DNA of 64,000 bases from CBDFLD01 sp965249005 (lineage in GTDB: Bacteria; Acidobacteriota; UBA6911), in contig CBDFLD010000016.1 of NCBI GenBank assembly GCA_965249005.1, positions 62,001-126,000 on the forward strand, written 5' to 3'. Below the pieces are notes generated by a model. That model saw only the letters and a list, made by a program, of their open reading frames with translations. It ran no database searches and was not told where the DNA came from. The translations under genes and the position numbers were made by a program. Each line of letters starts with the position of its first letter. Positions within the stretch are counted from its first letter, which is position 1. This document shows positions 43,104 to 53,195 of this stretch, one piece after another.

Positions 43104-44765
43104 ATGAAAGACCAGCACGTTGAAGTTGTGGCACTTGGAGGACTCGGCGAGTTCGGCATGAATACCATGGCGTTCCGCCATGCCGGAACGATTCTCGTGG
43201 TTGACATCGGATTGATGTTTCCGCGCGAGGATCCTCTTGGCATCGATTGCATCATTCCAGACTTGACCTACCTGTTGGACCATCGCAAAGAGGTCGAGGC
43301 GGTAATTCTGACTCATGGCCACGAAGATCACATTGGCGCTCTCCCGTACCTTCTGAAGGAAATCAACGTACCGGTCTACGGAACTCCTCTCACTCTGGGC
43401 ATGGTCCGCGAACGCCTTTCCGAGCACGGTTTGCTTTCCAAAGCCCGGCTCGAAACGGTCGGTCCAAGAGACACCTTGGACATTGGTCCGTTTCATGTAG
43501 AGTTCATCCGCGTAACGCACAGCATCGCGGATAGCCTGGGACTGGCTCTCGAGACACCGGTTGGGACGCTCCTGCATACCGGAGATTTCAAATTCGATCC
43601 GTCGCCCCCCGACCTGCAAAAGCCCGACTACGCGCGTTTCTCGCACTACGGGGAACAAGGGGTACTTGCACTCTTCAGTGACAGCACAAACAGCGAAAGG
43701 CCGGGATATACTCCATCCGAGCAATACATCCTCGGCCATCTGGAACAGATATTCCATACCAGCGAACGCAAGATCATCGTCACCTGCTTTGCATCCAGCA
43801 TCCACCGGGTTCAGATCATACTGAATTTGGCGGCGAAGTTTCGGCGACGAGTCGTCGCGCTCGGACGGAGAATGCAGGCCAATATTGCAATCGCAAGCTC
43901 GCTCGGCTACCTGACCGTTCCCGACAAGGTTCTCATCAAAACCGAGGAGGCCCGATCCATACCCGATGAACAACTCGTCATCCTCTGCACGGGGAGCCAG
44001 GGAGAGCCGATGTCGGCACTAGCAAGGCTGGCACTCAACAAAGACAGTTGCTTCGGTGTGGAGCCCGGTGATGCGGTCGTGATCAGCGCTCGCGCAATCC
44101 CGGGCAACCAAACTCGAATATCGCATCTGGTCAATCACTTTTGCCGGCGAGGAGCGCGAGTCTACGACGAAGGCGCGTGGGCTGTGCATGTTTCCGGGCA
44201 CGGAAGTCAGGAGGAGCTCAAGCTCATGTTGAATCTGACCCGGCCCAAGTTTCTCATTCCCATTCATGGTGAGTACCGGCAACTTTATCACCACCGCATC
44301 GTTGCCGAATCCGTAGGCATGTCCAAGGAACAAATACTGCTGGCTGAAACGGGCGACATTCTCAGGATTGGAGACTCGCGCTGCGAGATTCGTGGCAAGG
44401 CTCCCGTCGGCAAACGATACCTTGATAGAGGAGGGATGGCGGGAATAGACGACCTGGTGGTCCGAGATCGCAAGCACCTGTCGCAGGAAGGCGTCGTTCT
44501 GGCCGTTGTCGTCGTCGACCAGTCGACCGGTAGCATCGAGGGTGTTCCGGAGTTGATCGGCCGGGGTCATATCGAGGACGAGGAGGAGACCGTTGTCTTC
44601 TCAGAAGCTCGCGAACGCCTCGTGCAGGCTGTCGCAGACGCGACGGCCGAGGAACGGACCGACTCGATTGTCCTGAGCGAGATCATTCGAGCCGCACTCA
44701 AGAGATTCTTTCGCAAACGAGTCGCAACGCGACCTATGATTATTCCTTTGGTTCTAGAAATATAG
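43104..44765 (+). CDS. rnj: Ribonuclease J
   Basis: A 553-residue metallo-beta-lactamase/beta-CASP nuclease. The metal-binding HGHEDHIGALPYLL is at about residue 70. Further blocks are ALGGLGEFGMN at the N terminus, FIRVTHSIADSLG, LLHTGDFKFD, FSDSTNSERPG, CTGSQGEPMSALARLA, VHVSGHGSQEELK and FLIPIHGEYRQLYHH. RNase J has 5'-3' exo- and endonuclease activity in mRNA decay and rRNA maturation. The C-terminal RNase J domain is present, and length matches the family. It follows rsmA by 77 bases. Confidence 0.95.
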   Translation: MKDQHVEVVALGGLGEFGMNTMAFRHAGTILVVDIGLMFPREDPLGIDCIIPDLTYLLDHRKEVEAVILTHGHEDHIGALPYLLKEINVPVYGTPLTLGMVRERLSEHGLLSKARLETVGPRDTLDIGPFHVEFIRVTHSIADSLGLALETPVGTLLHTGDFKFDPSPPDLQKPDYARFSHYGEQGVLALFSDSTNSERPGYTPSEQYILGHLEQIFHTSERKIIVTCFASSIHRVQIILNLAAKFRRRVVALGRRMQANIAIASSLGYLTVPDKVLIKTEEARSIPDEQLVILCTGSQGEPMSALARLALNKDSCFGVEPGDAVVISARAIPGNQTRISHLVNHFCRRGARVYDEGAWAVHVSGHGSQEELKLMLNLTRPKFLIPIHGEYRQLYHHRIVAESVGMSKEQILLAETGDILRIGDSRCEIRGKAPVGKRYLDRGGMAGIDDLVVRDRKHLSQEGVVLAVVVVDQSTGSIEGVPELIGRGHIEDEEETVVFSEARERLVQAVADATAEERTDSIVLSEIIRAALKRFFRKRVATRPMIIPLVLEI

Positions 44766-44788
44766 GGGAATCTGTACTAGTATTGCGC

Positions 44789-47014
44789 ATGCACCTGACA
44801 CAGACCAAAAGTCGTGAGTACGTCGGGATTTTGGCACTGGTGTCGTCGGTCCTCCTGCTCATGTGCCTGGGCACGTACGATCCCGCGGACTCGAGTTTCA
44901 ACTCCATCACTTACAAGGCCAACGCGGAAAATCAGGTGGGGCGCTGGGGAGCGCACGTCAGCGATTTGCTCTTCCAGTCGCTGGGCTATTCCTCGTTCCT
45001 GCTGCTCCTGCCCCTGGGACTCGCCAGTTGGACATTATTGACGGGTCGGCCTATCCCGCATCCTTACCTGAAAGGATTGGGGCTCGTCCTGTTAACCTGC
45101 GTCTTGTGCACTGGCCTGCAGCTTGCGTCGATAGATCTCGCCGCCCATGCTTTTCGCCCGGGTGGAGTGGCCGGAGTTCTCTTCGAGAGCTTTCTGATAT
45201 CCAACTTCAATATTGCGGGAGCGCTGGTCCTGCTGACCGGCGCGTTCATTGTCGGCTTCCTGGCAATCACGACCCTGACGTTGCAAGGAATACTGTCGAG
45301 CCTCCATCCTATCCGAGCAACATGGACGCTCCTTCGAGAAAGGACACAAACATGGCGAGACCGACCGAACAAGACGAAAGCGGTGGTTACAGTTCCGCCT
45401 CCAAGGGCCGCGAGTACGCGCGAACTCGATGCGAAAACGACGCAACCATCGATTCAATCTAAAGCAAGCATGTCTGAAGTGCTGGCGGAAGAAGGTTTCA
45501 GTGACTCCGAGCGAAGGGAAGCCTCTGCGCCCATCACCGTCGCCAGGAGGTTTGTGCTTCCGCCGCTGGACATCCTGACACCCTCCCACAATGAATCTCA
45601 GATTGATGAAGCGAGCCTCATGGAGCAGGCACGTAGCATTACCGAAAAGCTCGCCGAGTTCGACGTCAATGGAAGTGTTACCCAGATTCATCCCGGCCCA
45701 GTGGTCACCACCTACGAATTCAAGCCAGATGCAGGAGTCAAGTACTCTCGTATCACCAATCTCGTCGATGATCTCTGCCTTGGCATTCGTGCAGAATCAA
45801 TCCGGATCGATCGCATTCCCGGCAAGGCGACGGTAGGCATCGAAGTTCCGAACCCGGATCGAGACGCCATATTCCTTCGTGAGCTTATCGAATCGACGGA
45901 GTTTCGACGGTCGCGCTCCAGATTGACCATGGCGCTGGGCCGGCGCATCAACGGCAACGTGTACGTCACAGATCTCGCAAGGATGCCTCATCTACTGATA
46001 GCTGGGTCCACCGGGGCCGGTAAGTCCGTGGCGCTCAATTGCATGATCACCTCGATTCTCTACAAGACGACTCCGGATGAAGTGAAGTTCATCTTCATCG
46101 ATCCGAAGCGGCTGGAACTGGGAATGTACGCGGAGATCCCTCACCTGCTGACACCGATCGTCACGGACCCCAAGGAAGCGGCCAACGCACTTCTGTGGGC
46201 GACCGCCGAAATGGAGTCCCGCTACAAGAAGCTGGCCCTGAAAGGGGTACGAAATCTAGACCAATACAATACGCTTCTTCGCTCCACCGGCCGCCAACTC
46301 TCCCTCATTGAAGAGAACACGGAAAGTGACGACGAGGGCCCCCTACCCTATCTCGTTCTTGTCATCGATGAGTTGGCCGATCTCATGATGGTCTCATCGC
46401 GGGAGGTCGAGGAATCGATTTCGCGCCTGGCCGCCATGGCCCGCGCCGTAGGGATACACTTGATTCTAGCCACCCAAAGGCCTTCAGTGGACGTTATCAC
46501 CGGAGTAATCAAGGCGAATTTCCCTTCGCGCATTGCCTTCAAGGTCGCGACCAAGGTCGATTCGCGAACTATTATCGATTCAAACGGTGCGGAACAGTTA
46601 TTGGGATCCGGTGACATGCTTTTCGTTCCTCCTGGCTCTTCACGATTGGTCCGGATTCACGGAGCCTACGTCAGTGAGAAGGAAACCCATAAGATGGTCG
46701 AGCATCTCCGGCGGCAGGGTCGTCCGGCTTATGACCGTACCGTCCTCACCTACGGACAGGGAGAGGTCGACGAACAAGGAAACCCTGTAGAAACCAACCG
46801 GAATGACCCTCTGTACAAGGATGCAGTTCGAGTGGTCGTAAACGAAGGTCGTGCCTCCACCTCACTGCTTCAGCGAAGACTCAGTGTTGGGTACGGACGG
46901 GCGGCCAAGCTCATCGATCTGATGCATCAGAACAACCTGGTCGGCCCCGCCGAGGGGTCCAAACCGCGAGAGGTACTCGTGGGGTTGGATTTCCTCGAGC
47001 GACTCGACAGTTGA
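44789..47014 (+). CDS. ftsK: FtsK/SpoIIIE-family DNA translocase
   Basis: A 741-residue DNA translocase that moves chromosomes at division. The N terminus has about four membrane helices (residues 10-170), then a linker, then the motor: the alpha/beta domain ends in VGIEVPNPDRDAIFLREL, Walker A is GSTGAGKSVALN (about 407-418), and Walker B is LVLVIDELADLMM, followed by VHLILATQRPS-type sequence (IHLILATQRPSVDVITG). The C-terminal gamma DNA-reading domain (TSLLQRRLSVGYGRAAKLID) is present. Start: ATG at 44789; a TTG two codons upstream is possible. It lies 23 bases after the RNase J stop. Confidence 0.95.
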   Translation: MHLTQTKSREYVGILALVSSVLLLMCLGTYDPADSSFNSITYKANAENQVGRWGAHVSDLLFQSLGYSSFLLLLPLGLASWTLLTGRPIPHPYLKGLGLVLLTCVLCTGLQLASIDLAAHAFRPGGVAGVLFESFLISNFNIAGALVLLTGAFIVGFLAITTLTLQGILSSLHPIRATWTLLRERTQTWRDRPNKTKAVVTVPPPRAASTRELDAKTTQPSIQSKASMSEVLAEEGFSDSERREASAPITVARRFVLPPLDILTPSHNESQIDEASLMEQARSITEKLAEFDVNGSVTQIHPGPVVTTYEFKPDAGVKYSRITNLVDDLCLGIRAESIRIDRIPGKATVGIEVPNPDRDAIFLRELIESTEFRRSRSRLTMALGRRINGNVYVTDLARMPHLLIAGSTGAGKSVALNCMITSILYKTTPDEVKFIFIDPKRLELGMYAEIPHLLTPIVTDPKEAANALLWATAEMESRYKKLALKGVRNLDQYNTLLRSTGRQLSLIEENTESDDEGPLPYLVLVIDELADLMMVSSREVEESISRLAAMARAVGIHLILATQRPSVDVITGVIKANFPSRIAFKVATKVDSRTIIDSNGAEQLLGSGDMLFVPPGSSRLVRIHGAYVSEKETHKMVEHLRRQGRPAYDRTVLTYGQGEVDEQGNPVETNRNDPLYKDAVRVVVNEGRASTSLLQRRLSVGYGRAAKLIDLMHQNNLVGPAEGSKPREVLVGLDFLERLDS

Positions 47015-47178
47015 TTGTTTCGGGTATGGAGCGTCCGGAGTCGTCTGACGGCGATCCCGTGCATCCACAAATGACGCTTGTAGCTGCGCCGGAGCACCTG
47101 TGACTCCCGCCCTCCCCCCGGGTGCCCGCGTGGATGTCAGCCCGCATTGGTAGCAGCCCGACACCGGTAGTCCCCGCC

Positions 47179-47206
47179 TTGACAAGGTACCGCAGTTTGT
47201 TAAACT
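47179..47206 (+). promoter_or_regulatory. Candidate promoter for VWA genes
   Basis: TTGACA (47179-47184), 16-base spacer, TAAACT (47201-47206). It is a perfect -35 with a moderate -10, about 60 bases before the 47270 start; it would drive both VWA genes. Confidence 0.6.
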
Positions 47207-47269
47207 TCAATAAGATGCCGGTAGTATCATTTTCTCCTACAATTACGGAAAGAGACCGGGGGCTCCTTC

Positions 47270-48187
47270 GTGAAGACAGGTAAGTACGCTACGGGATTGG
47301 CTGCCTTCGCGTTGTGGTCTGTTACCCTGGCTCCCCTTCAATCTCAGGACCGGTCCCAGAGCGAACGGAAACCGACATTTGCCATCGGGGTGGAGACCTC
47401 TTTCGTAAAAGTCTCGGTCACTGACCCGCTCAACCGCTATGTCACAGGCTTGGAGAAAGAGCATTTCCAAGTCTACGAAGACAAAGTCGAACAGCAACTG
47501 ACTCATTTTTCTCAGGAATCCGCCCCCATTTCGGTCGGCATCCTGTTTGACGTCAGCGGAAGCATGAAGCACAACATCCACACGGCGCGTAACTCGGTGG
47601 TCCGCTTCTTAGAGGCGGGAAACCCCGAGGACGAGTTTTTTCTGGTGAGCTTCAACCAAAAAACGACCCTGGTCCAACGGTTCACGGACCAGAGCTCTGA
47701 AATCCAAAACGAAATCAGTCTGAGCAAGCCTGGCGGACGCACGGCATTGTATGACGCCGTATACTTGGGCCTGGAGGAGATTCGCGATGCCAGGAGCGAA
47801 AAGAAGGCGCTGATTCTGATCACGGACGGTGAAGACAACAGCAGCCGTTACACTTCCTCCGAAGTGCGTGAGTTTGCCAAAGAATCCGACGTGCAGATCT
47901 ACGCGATTGGGGAGGAAGGAAAGCTGGGCTATGGAAGATCGCAGATCCAGAATATCGTCGGCCTCACCGGGGGACGTGCTTTCTTCCCCAATAATTTCAA
48001 TGAGCTGGACTACTATATCGACCTGATTCACGCCGAGTTGCGCAACCAGTACGTAGTGGGGTACTCTTCGACGAACAAGAAGCGGGATGGAAAGTGGAGA
48101 CGAATCAAGGTCAAACTGGATCCCCCCGAGGGACTACCCAAGCTCATCGTTCATCATAAGCTAGGCTACTATGGGCCGAAAAATTGA
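47270..48187 (+). CDS. VWFA-related Acidobacterial domain protein 1
   Basis: A 305-residue exported protein with a von Willebrand factor A fold of the Acidobacteria-type family. A signal peptide (about 1-26) is followed by SFVKVSVTDPLNRYVTGLEK and FQVYEDKVEQQLTHFSQE, then the VWA domain with an intact MIDAS: DVSGSM, the Thr in GGRTALYDAVYLG and Asp in LILITDGEDNS. The end (ELRNQYVVGYSSTNKKRDGK ... YYGPKN) is the family's C-terminal block. It probably binds a metal and a protein partner outside the membrane; the partner is unknown. Start GTG at 47270 after a GGGGG stretch. It overlaps the next VWA gene by 17 bases. Confidence 0.9.
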   Translation: MKTGKYATGLAAFALWSVTLAPLQSQDRSQSERKPTFAIGVETSFVKVSVTDPLNRYVTGLEKEHFQVYEDKVEQQLTHFSQESAPISVGILFDVSGSMKHNIHTARNSVVRFLEAGNPEDEFFLVSFNQKTTLVQRFTDQSSEIQNEISLSKPGGRTALYDAVYLGLEEIRDARSEKKALILITDGEDNSSRYTSSEVREFAKESDVQIYAIGEEGKLGYGRSQIQNIVGLTGGRAFFPNNFNELDYYIDLIHAELRNQYVVGYSSTNKKRDGKWRRIKVKLDPPEGLPKLIVHHKLGYYGPKN

Positions 48188-49247
48188 TTCTGTCCCCCTA
48201 ACGGCGAAGCGGCTGCCGTTGGCAGTGCTGTTGCCCTTTGCAGTGGCGGTTTTCGCTTCGCTTGCATCGGTCCCGGCCTCTGCATTCCCCGAATCGGCAC
48301 AGAAAAAGAAAGCGGACGACCGAAAAAAGGAACAGAAGCCGATCTTGGAATCGGGTTTTCCTGAGCAGACCGGCAAAGGCGGCTATAAGATCGGGGTCAG
48401 CGTGGACCTCGTCGTCGTTCACACGTCGGTGCATGACGAAAACGGACACTTCGTGTCCGGATTGACCAAAGACAAGTTTGTCGTTTACGAGGATGGGGTC
48501 GCCCAAAGCATCGCCTCGTTCTCGCAGGAAGACGTGCCCATCACTCTTGGAATTGTCGTCGACATCAGCGGCAGCATGCGCTCGAAGATCAATCTCGTGA
48601 CCAAGGCGGCTCAGGCTTTCATCAACTCCCGAATCCCGGAGGATGAGACTTTCCTGGTAGGCTTCAACGATGAAGTCGAGCTTCTAGAAGACTTCTCGAC
48701 CGATGTCGACCTGATCTCAGATTCGCTGGACAATATCATCGTTTCCGGCGGGACAGCTCTTTTTGATGCCATCTACCTGGGCGTCCAGAAAGCCAATGAA
48801 GGCTCGAAGCCCAAGAAGGCGATCATCCTGATCAGCGACGGAGAGGATCGTGACAGCTACTACAAGCTGAAGGAGGTCCTGTCAAAGGTTCAGGAATCGG
48901 ACGTGCAAATCTACTCGATCGGGTTCCTCGATCCGACTCCGGACAAGGGACTTTTTGGGCGTTTCACCAAGTCCGACGAGGAAAAAGCCAGGGAGGCGCT
49001 CCAGCAGATCTCCGAGGAGACTGGAGGTAAGCCGTTTTTCCCGGAAGAGATCGACGAAATAACCCAAATCGTGCGAGAGATTGGCAACGAGTTGAGGAAC
49101 CAGTACGGGATTGGCTTTCTGTCGTCCAATCCCGAAAGGGATGGCTCGTGGCGTCGATTGAAGATCTCGCTCGCTGACAAAGAAGAATCTTATAGAGTTC
49201 GGTTCCGGCGGGGCTACTATGCCCCCAAGCCCGCCGAATCAAAATAG
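48171..49247 (+). CDS. VWFA-related Acidobacterial domain protein 2
   Basis: A 358-residue paralogue of the preceding gene. A signal peptide (about 1-40, LPLAVLLPFAVAVFASLASV) and a charged linker (QKKKADDRKKEQKP) come first. They are followed by VDLVVVHTSVHDENGHFVSG, FVVYEDGVAQSIASFSQED and a VWA domain with MIDAS residues DISGSM, GGTALFDAIYLG and LISDGEDRDS. The C-terminal block is ELRNQYGIGFLSSNPERDGS ... GYYAPKP. It has an extra insert after VQIYSIGFLDPTPDKG. The 17-base overlap with gene 1 and shared direction indicate one operon and tandem duplication. Start ATG at 48171. Confidence 0.9.
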   Translation: MGRKIDSVPLTAKRLPLAVLLPFAVAVFASLASVPASAFPESAQKKKADDRKKEQKPILESGFPEQTGKGGYKIGVSVDLVVVHTSVHDENGHFVSGLTKDKFVVYEDGVAQSIASFSQEDVPITLGIVVDISGSMRSKINLVTKAAQAFINSRIPEDETFLVGFNDEVELLEDFSTDVDLISDSLDNIIVSGGTALFDAIYLGVQKANEGSKPKKAIILISDGEDRDSYYKLKEVLSKVQESDVQIYSIGFLDPTPDKGLFGRFTKSDEEKAREALQQISEETGGKPFFPEEIDEITQIVREIGNELRNQYGIGFLSSNPERDGSWRRLKISLADKEESYRVRFRRGYYAPKPAESK

Positions 49248-49581
49248 GGACTCCTGATCGCAGGTACGCATCCTTTGTCGCCGACGGCAAGGACGCCACG
49301 GGCCTCACAAGCCCCACGCGCAAACATCGGTGTATTTGCGAACGGAGGCACCGAAGCTCTTCCCCCAATTGGCTCAAAACTGACGTTCCGCGCGATCCGG
49401 GCACTCTCACGGAGTTCCCTCATCTCGAGTTAGTGGAACATAAACTGCAATCAGCGATAGGCTCGGAGCGAATGGCAATTTTGTCCTGGCAGTCTGCCCT
49501 TTTCCCTGGCAAATCGCTTCTTGCATTCCTATAATGGGCGCCCGCCTTCCTCGCGGGTCGATCCTCGAACTGGTACGTTAG
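49248..49581. other. Gene-free stretch before the sensor kinase gene
   Basis: About 330 bases with no gene. It holds a good candidate promoter (49506-49535) near its right end. No hairpin with T tract was noted after the VWA genes. Confidence 0.4.
49506..49535 (+). promoter_or_regulatory. Candidate promoter for sensor kinase gene
   Basis: A perfect TATAAT (49530-49535) with CTGGCA (49506-49511) 18 bases upstream as a partial -35. Expected transcription start is near 49542, 40 bases before the ATG at 49582. Confidence 0.55.
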
Positions 49582-50385
49582 ATGATCTCCTCACCTGGGT
49601 TTGACTCCCCCAACACCATCTTTGATCTGGGCATGGAGATTCCACTCCTGCTCTTGATGGCGGCGAGTTATTCGTCGCGACTTACCCGCTCCAGGCATCA
49701 GGAACTCGAAGCCATCAAAAGGATTTCATCCATGATCAACCGGTCACTGGATCTGAAATCTATTCTGAGCTCGACTCTGGAATCGGTAATCGACATCACA
49801 GGTATGGAGGCGGGAACGTTCCGGCTTTCGGGCCAATTACCCTCCCCTGTTACCGTCTACCGTGGCTTTAGCAAGGAGACAATAGCGCTTCTCGAGGAAT
49901 CGCAAGAAGACGGGAAACCATTACAGCGAGAACTGACGAAAAAGCAAAATATCGTATTGGGGAATCCGTCACAGTCGCTCGTCGACACCAATCTGACCCG
50001 GGCACTCGAAGAAGATGGGCTCTCCTACGTCTCTCTCTTCCCCATCCAATCGGGCAATCGTCTAGTGGGCACACTCGGACTCGCCAGCCAAAGTCCCAAG
50101 AGAACGCTTGCGGCTCAGGAGGATCTGATAGCTGCGATTGGTGAGATCGTGGGCGTGGCGATCCACAATCTAAGACTGCGGGAAAAAGCGAACAAGCTCT
50201 CCGAAGACCTCGTGGCACACCAGGAAGTCAACAAGATCATCGCACAGAGCTTCGACCTAAACGACGTGATCCGTCGCATTGTCATCGAGGGCCGAAGACT
50301 GGTCAAGACAAGCCAGTGTCACCTCTTTCTCCTCGATGAGCGTACCGAACCGTCTGGTGGGAAGCGCGTCGACGCAGGACGATGA
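49582..50385 (+). pseudogene. Hybrid sensor histidine kinase, N-terminal GAF part up to frameshift
   Basis: The first 267 codons of a large sensor kinase. A short hydrophobic stretch (MEIPLLLLMAASY) is followed by a coiled helix (LEAIKRISSMINRSLDLKSI) and a GAF domain (residues about 45-200: FRLSGQLPSPVTVYRGFSKE, LVGTLGLASQSPKRTL). A second GAF domain begins (QSFDLNDVIRRIVIEGRRLV, CHLFLLDE). The phase is lost at about 50345-50355: removing one base there gives LLDERT-x-RLVGSASTQDDD and joins the next frame. The frameshift may be genuine or an error. Start ATG at 49582 has no clear ribosome site. Confidence 0.75.
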
Positions 50386-52210
50386 CTTAGATATCCAGAA
50401 GGTTGAGTTCGCACTCTCGGAATCATCGATTGCTCAGACGGCACTCACCGAGAAGCGCGTTATAGTCGTCGAGAATATTCGCGGGGATCAACGACACAAT
50501 CCGAAACAACTCCGCCGCATGCAGTGGCGGGCGGCCATTTTCGTGCCCCTCATAACCAAAGAAGAGAGCCTTGGTGTATTGGTGTGCAGTGATGACTCAC
50601 GGGAACGGATCTTCACGCCGGCGCAGATCTCTCGCGCCGAAACATTGGCACACCAAGCAGCGCTCGCTCTAGAAAATGCCCGACTCTTTCAGGTGGTGTC
50701 CCGCAGTCAGAAGGAATGGGAAACAACCTTCGACGCCTTGCAGGATTGTGTATCGGTTCATGATCGATCTGGAACAGTCGTCCGGGCCAATTTGGCTCTT
50801 GCACGCAGATTGGACCTGACACCGGCAGATGTCATTGGCAAGTGTTGTTCTGAGCTTTTCGATCCATCCATGGGGGGTGAGACACGTTGCCGTCACATCC
50901 AGGCGCTCGAATCGGAGAGCCTCACGGTTGAGGAACTGGAGCTTCCCGCCATGAGGGGAACATTCCAGATCTCTGTAAGCCCTTGGCACGACAAAAACAA
51001 CCGGCTGGCGGGTTTCATTCATGTCGCCAAGGACGTCAGCAATGAAAAACTCCTCCAGCAGCAGCTGATCCAATCGGAAAAGCTCTCCGCGATTGGTGAG
51101 CTCATTTCTGGCATCGCGCACGAACTCAACAACCCTCTGACAGGAGTGATGGGATACTCTCAACTGCTTCAGCTTCGCGACAACCTGGACGAGCGAGCGA
51201 AGGACAGTTTACTCAAGATCAACAATCTAGCTCTACGGTGCCAGAAAATCGTTCAGAATCTCCTTTCCTTCGCCAGGAAGCAAAAACCGGAAAGACGTCT
51301 CTCAGATATCAACGAGATCCTGGAAAAAACCGTTGAGCTCCGCAACTACGAGCTCTGGGTGAATAACATCGCTCTGGTACGGGAACTCGATCCCTCGGTA
51401 CCAAAGACGATCGTCGACGCACACCAGGTTCAGCAGGTTTTCCTCAACGTTATTACAAACGCCGAGCAGGCGATGCTGGAATCCAAAGGGCAAGGAACGC
51501 TGCGGATTCGGACCCATCACTTGACGGACTCCAACCGAATTGCCATAGACATTGTCGACAATGGACCAGGGATACCGGAAACGTACTTGACGAAAATTTT
51601 CGACCCTTTCTTCACGACCAAGGAAGTCGGCAAAGGCACTGGACTGGGGTTGAGCTTGTCCTACGGGATCATCCGTGAGCACGGAGGATCGATTGCAGCA
51701 CATAGTCGCATTGGAGAGGGTTCCAGATTCGTTATCGAGTTGCCGGTAATCGACCAAGTGACCGATGACTCTCCGCCAACCCGCAGGCGTCCATCTGGCA
51801 CGGATCAGTTTGAAACCCTCGTCAAAAACAAGCGCTTCCTTGTCGTTGATGACGAAAGGTTCATACTGGACTTTTTCGTCGAGGTGTTTCGCGCCTTTCC
51901 AGTCAGCGTCGACACGGCCGACAACGGGATCGCCGCCATGCACAAGATGCAGGTCCAAGAATACGATCTCATCATTTCGGACTTTCGAATGCCCCAAATG
52001 AACGGCCGCGACCTTTTCACCTGGATGAAGGAACGCTGCCCTCAACTGGTTCCCCGCATCATCTTCGTCACTGGAGACACGGTGAGCCCCGAGACTCGGC
52101 TCTTCTTCGAAACCAACTCCAGCCAGTATCTCGCCAAGCCATTCAAGATTGAAGAGGTAAAGGATGTGATCCAGCGGACCTTGGCATCAGTGGTACTGAC
52201 CGAACGGTAA
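50279..52210 (+). pseudogene. Hybrid sensor histidine kinase, GAF-PAS-kinase-receiver part
   Basis: The rest of the same gene. In order: end of the second GAF domain (RLVGSASTQDD ... LAHQAALALENARLF); a PAS domain (WETTFDALQDCVSVHDRSGT ... GFIHVAKDVSNE); a HisKA domain with the phospho-His in GELISGIAHELNNPLTGVMG; and a HATPase with DIVDNGPGIPETYLTKIFDP and GTGLGLSLSYGIIREHGG. A C-terminal receiver follows with DD in LVVDDERFI and phospho-Asp in DLIISDFRMPQMNG. All catalytic residues are present. The part 50279-50350 lies before the frameshift in the other phase and is not coding here. As a whole protein it would be about 876 residues. Confidence 0.85.
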
Positions 52211-52254
52211 ACGTTGGAAAGATTCCAAGGATCGTGCCGTCCGTTGCGGGCGGC

Positions 52255-53073
52255 CTAGTCTATGGTGCCCACGAGAACCTCGTTGAGCGAACCGCTCCGA
52301 TAGCCCTCCAGGTCGACAGTGACGAAGGTGTATCCGATTCCTTTGAAGGTGCGTATGAGTATGCTCATCGCGGCTGGGTCGAGTGCCCGAGCCAACTCAT
52401 CGTGGCCGAATTCGAGCCGGACCAGTTGATCGTGATGACGCACTCTGAAAACTTGAAAGCCCATCTGGCGCAACGCCTCCTCGCCCTGGTCGACCATCTT
52501 CAACTTTTCTTCCGTAATACGCACTCCATAAGGAAACCGTGAAGACAGGCACGCCGACGCGGGGAGCTCCGCAGTGGGCAGTCCGACTCGACGGGACAAT
52601 TCGCGGATTTCCTTCTTGCACAGGCCCGCTTCGACGAGCGGACTACGGACCCCCTGCTCTTCTGCAGCCTTCCGGCCCGGCCTAAAGTCACTCAGATCGT
52701 CTGCATTGAGTCCGTCCACGACTGCCGCATAGCGCTGCCGCCGTGCCAGTTCGGCCAGCTTGACGTAGAGCTCGTCTTTACAAAAGTAGCACCGGTTGGC
52801 CGGATTCGCCCGATACTCCTCTCTGTCTACTTCGCCCGTCAGGATAAACTTGTGATGGATCCCAAAACGCGTGGCTACTTCGAGCGCCATCTTGCGCTGA
52901 AACGAGGGAACCGACGGACTCTCTGCTGTGACGGCCAGGGCCCGATCTCCAAGAATCTGATTGGCTTTGAAGGCCAGATACGAGCTATCGACGCCACCGC
53001 TGAACGCAACCACAACCGGCGCGATCTCACGCAATATTTCTTCGAGCTTTTGCTCCTTTTGGTTCAAATCCAT
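52255..53073 (-). CDS. larE: ATP-dependent sacrificial sulfur transferase LarE
   Basis: A 272-residue PP-loop enzyme. The ATP loop is VVAFSGGVDSSYLAFKA, NRCYFCKDELYVKLAELA is conserved, and the sacrificial cysteine is in ELPASACLSSRFPYG (Cys175 from this start, as in known LarE). LarE gives its own cysteine sulfur to build the nickel-pincer nucleotide cofactor used by lactate racemase and related enzymes. larB, larC and a larA-like enzyme are not in this window. The ATG at 53073 is chosen since the domain starts there (DLNQKEQKLEEILRE) and GAGGG lies upstream; the frame is open to 53139. Confidence 0.9.
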   Translation of the reverse strand: MDLNQKEQKLEEILREIAPVVVAFSGGVDSSYLAFKANQILGDRALAVTAESPSVPSFQRKMALEVATRFGIHHKFILTGEVDREEYRANPANRCYFCKDELYVKLAELARRQRYAAVVDGLNADDLSDFRPGRKAAEEQGVRSPLVEAGLCKKEIRELSRRVGLPTAELPASACLSSRFPYGVRITEEKLKMVDQGEEALRQMGFQVFRVRHHDQLVRLEFGHDELARALDPAAMSILIRTFKGIGYTFVTVDLEGYRSGSLNEVLVGTID

Positions 53074-53195
53074 ATCGCTGGCCCTCGACTTCCCTAAAAG
53101 AGATTTTCGCACAAGCCCGTGGCAAAGTCCAACTGCCACTATACATCGGGATCGTGATCCGGCTCGCAGAGTCCAACGCAGCCGGCAGTTTTGCT

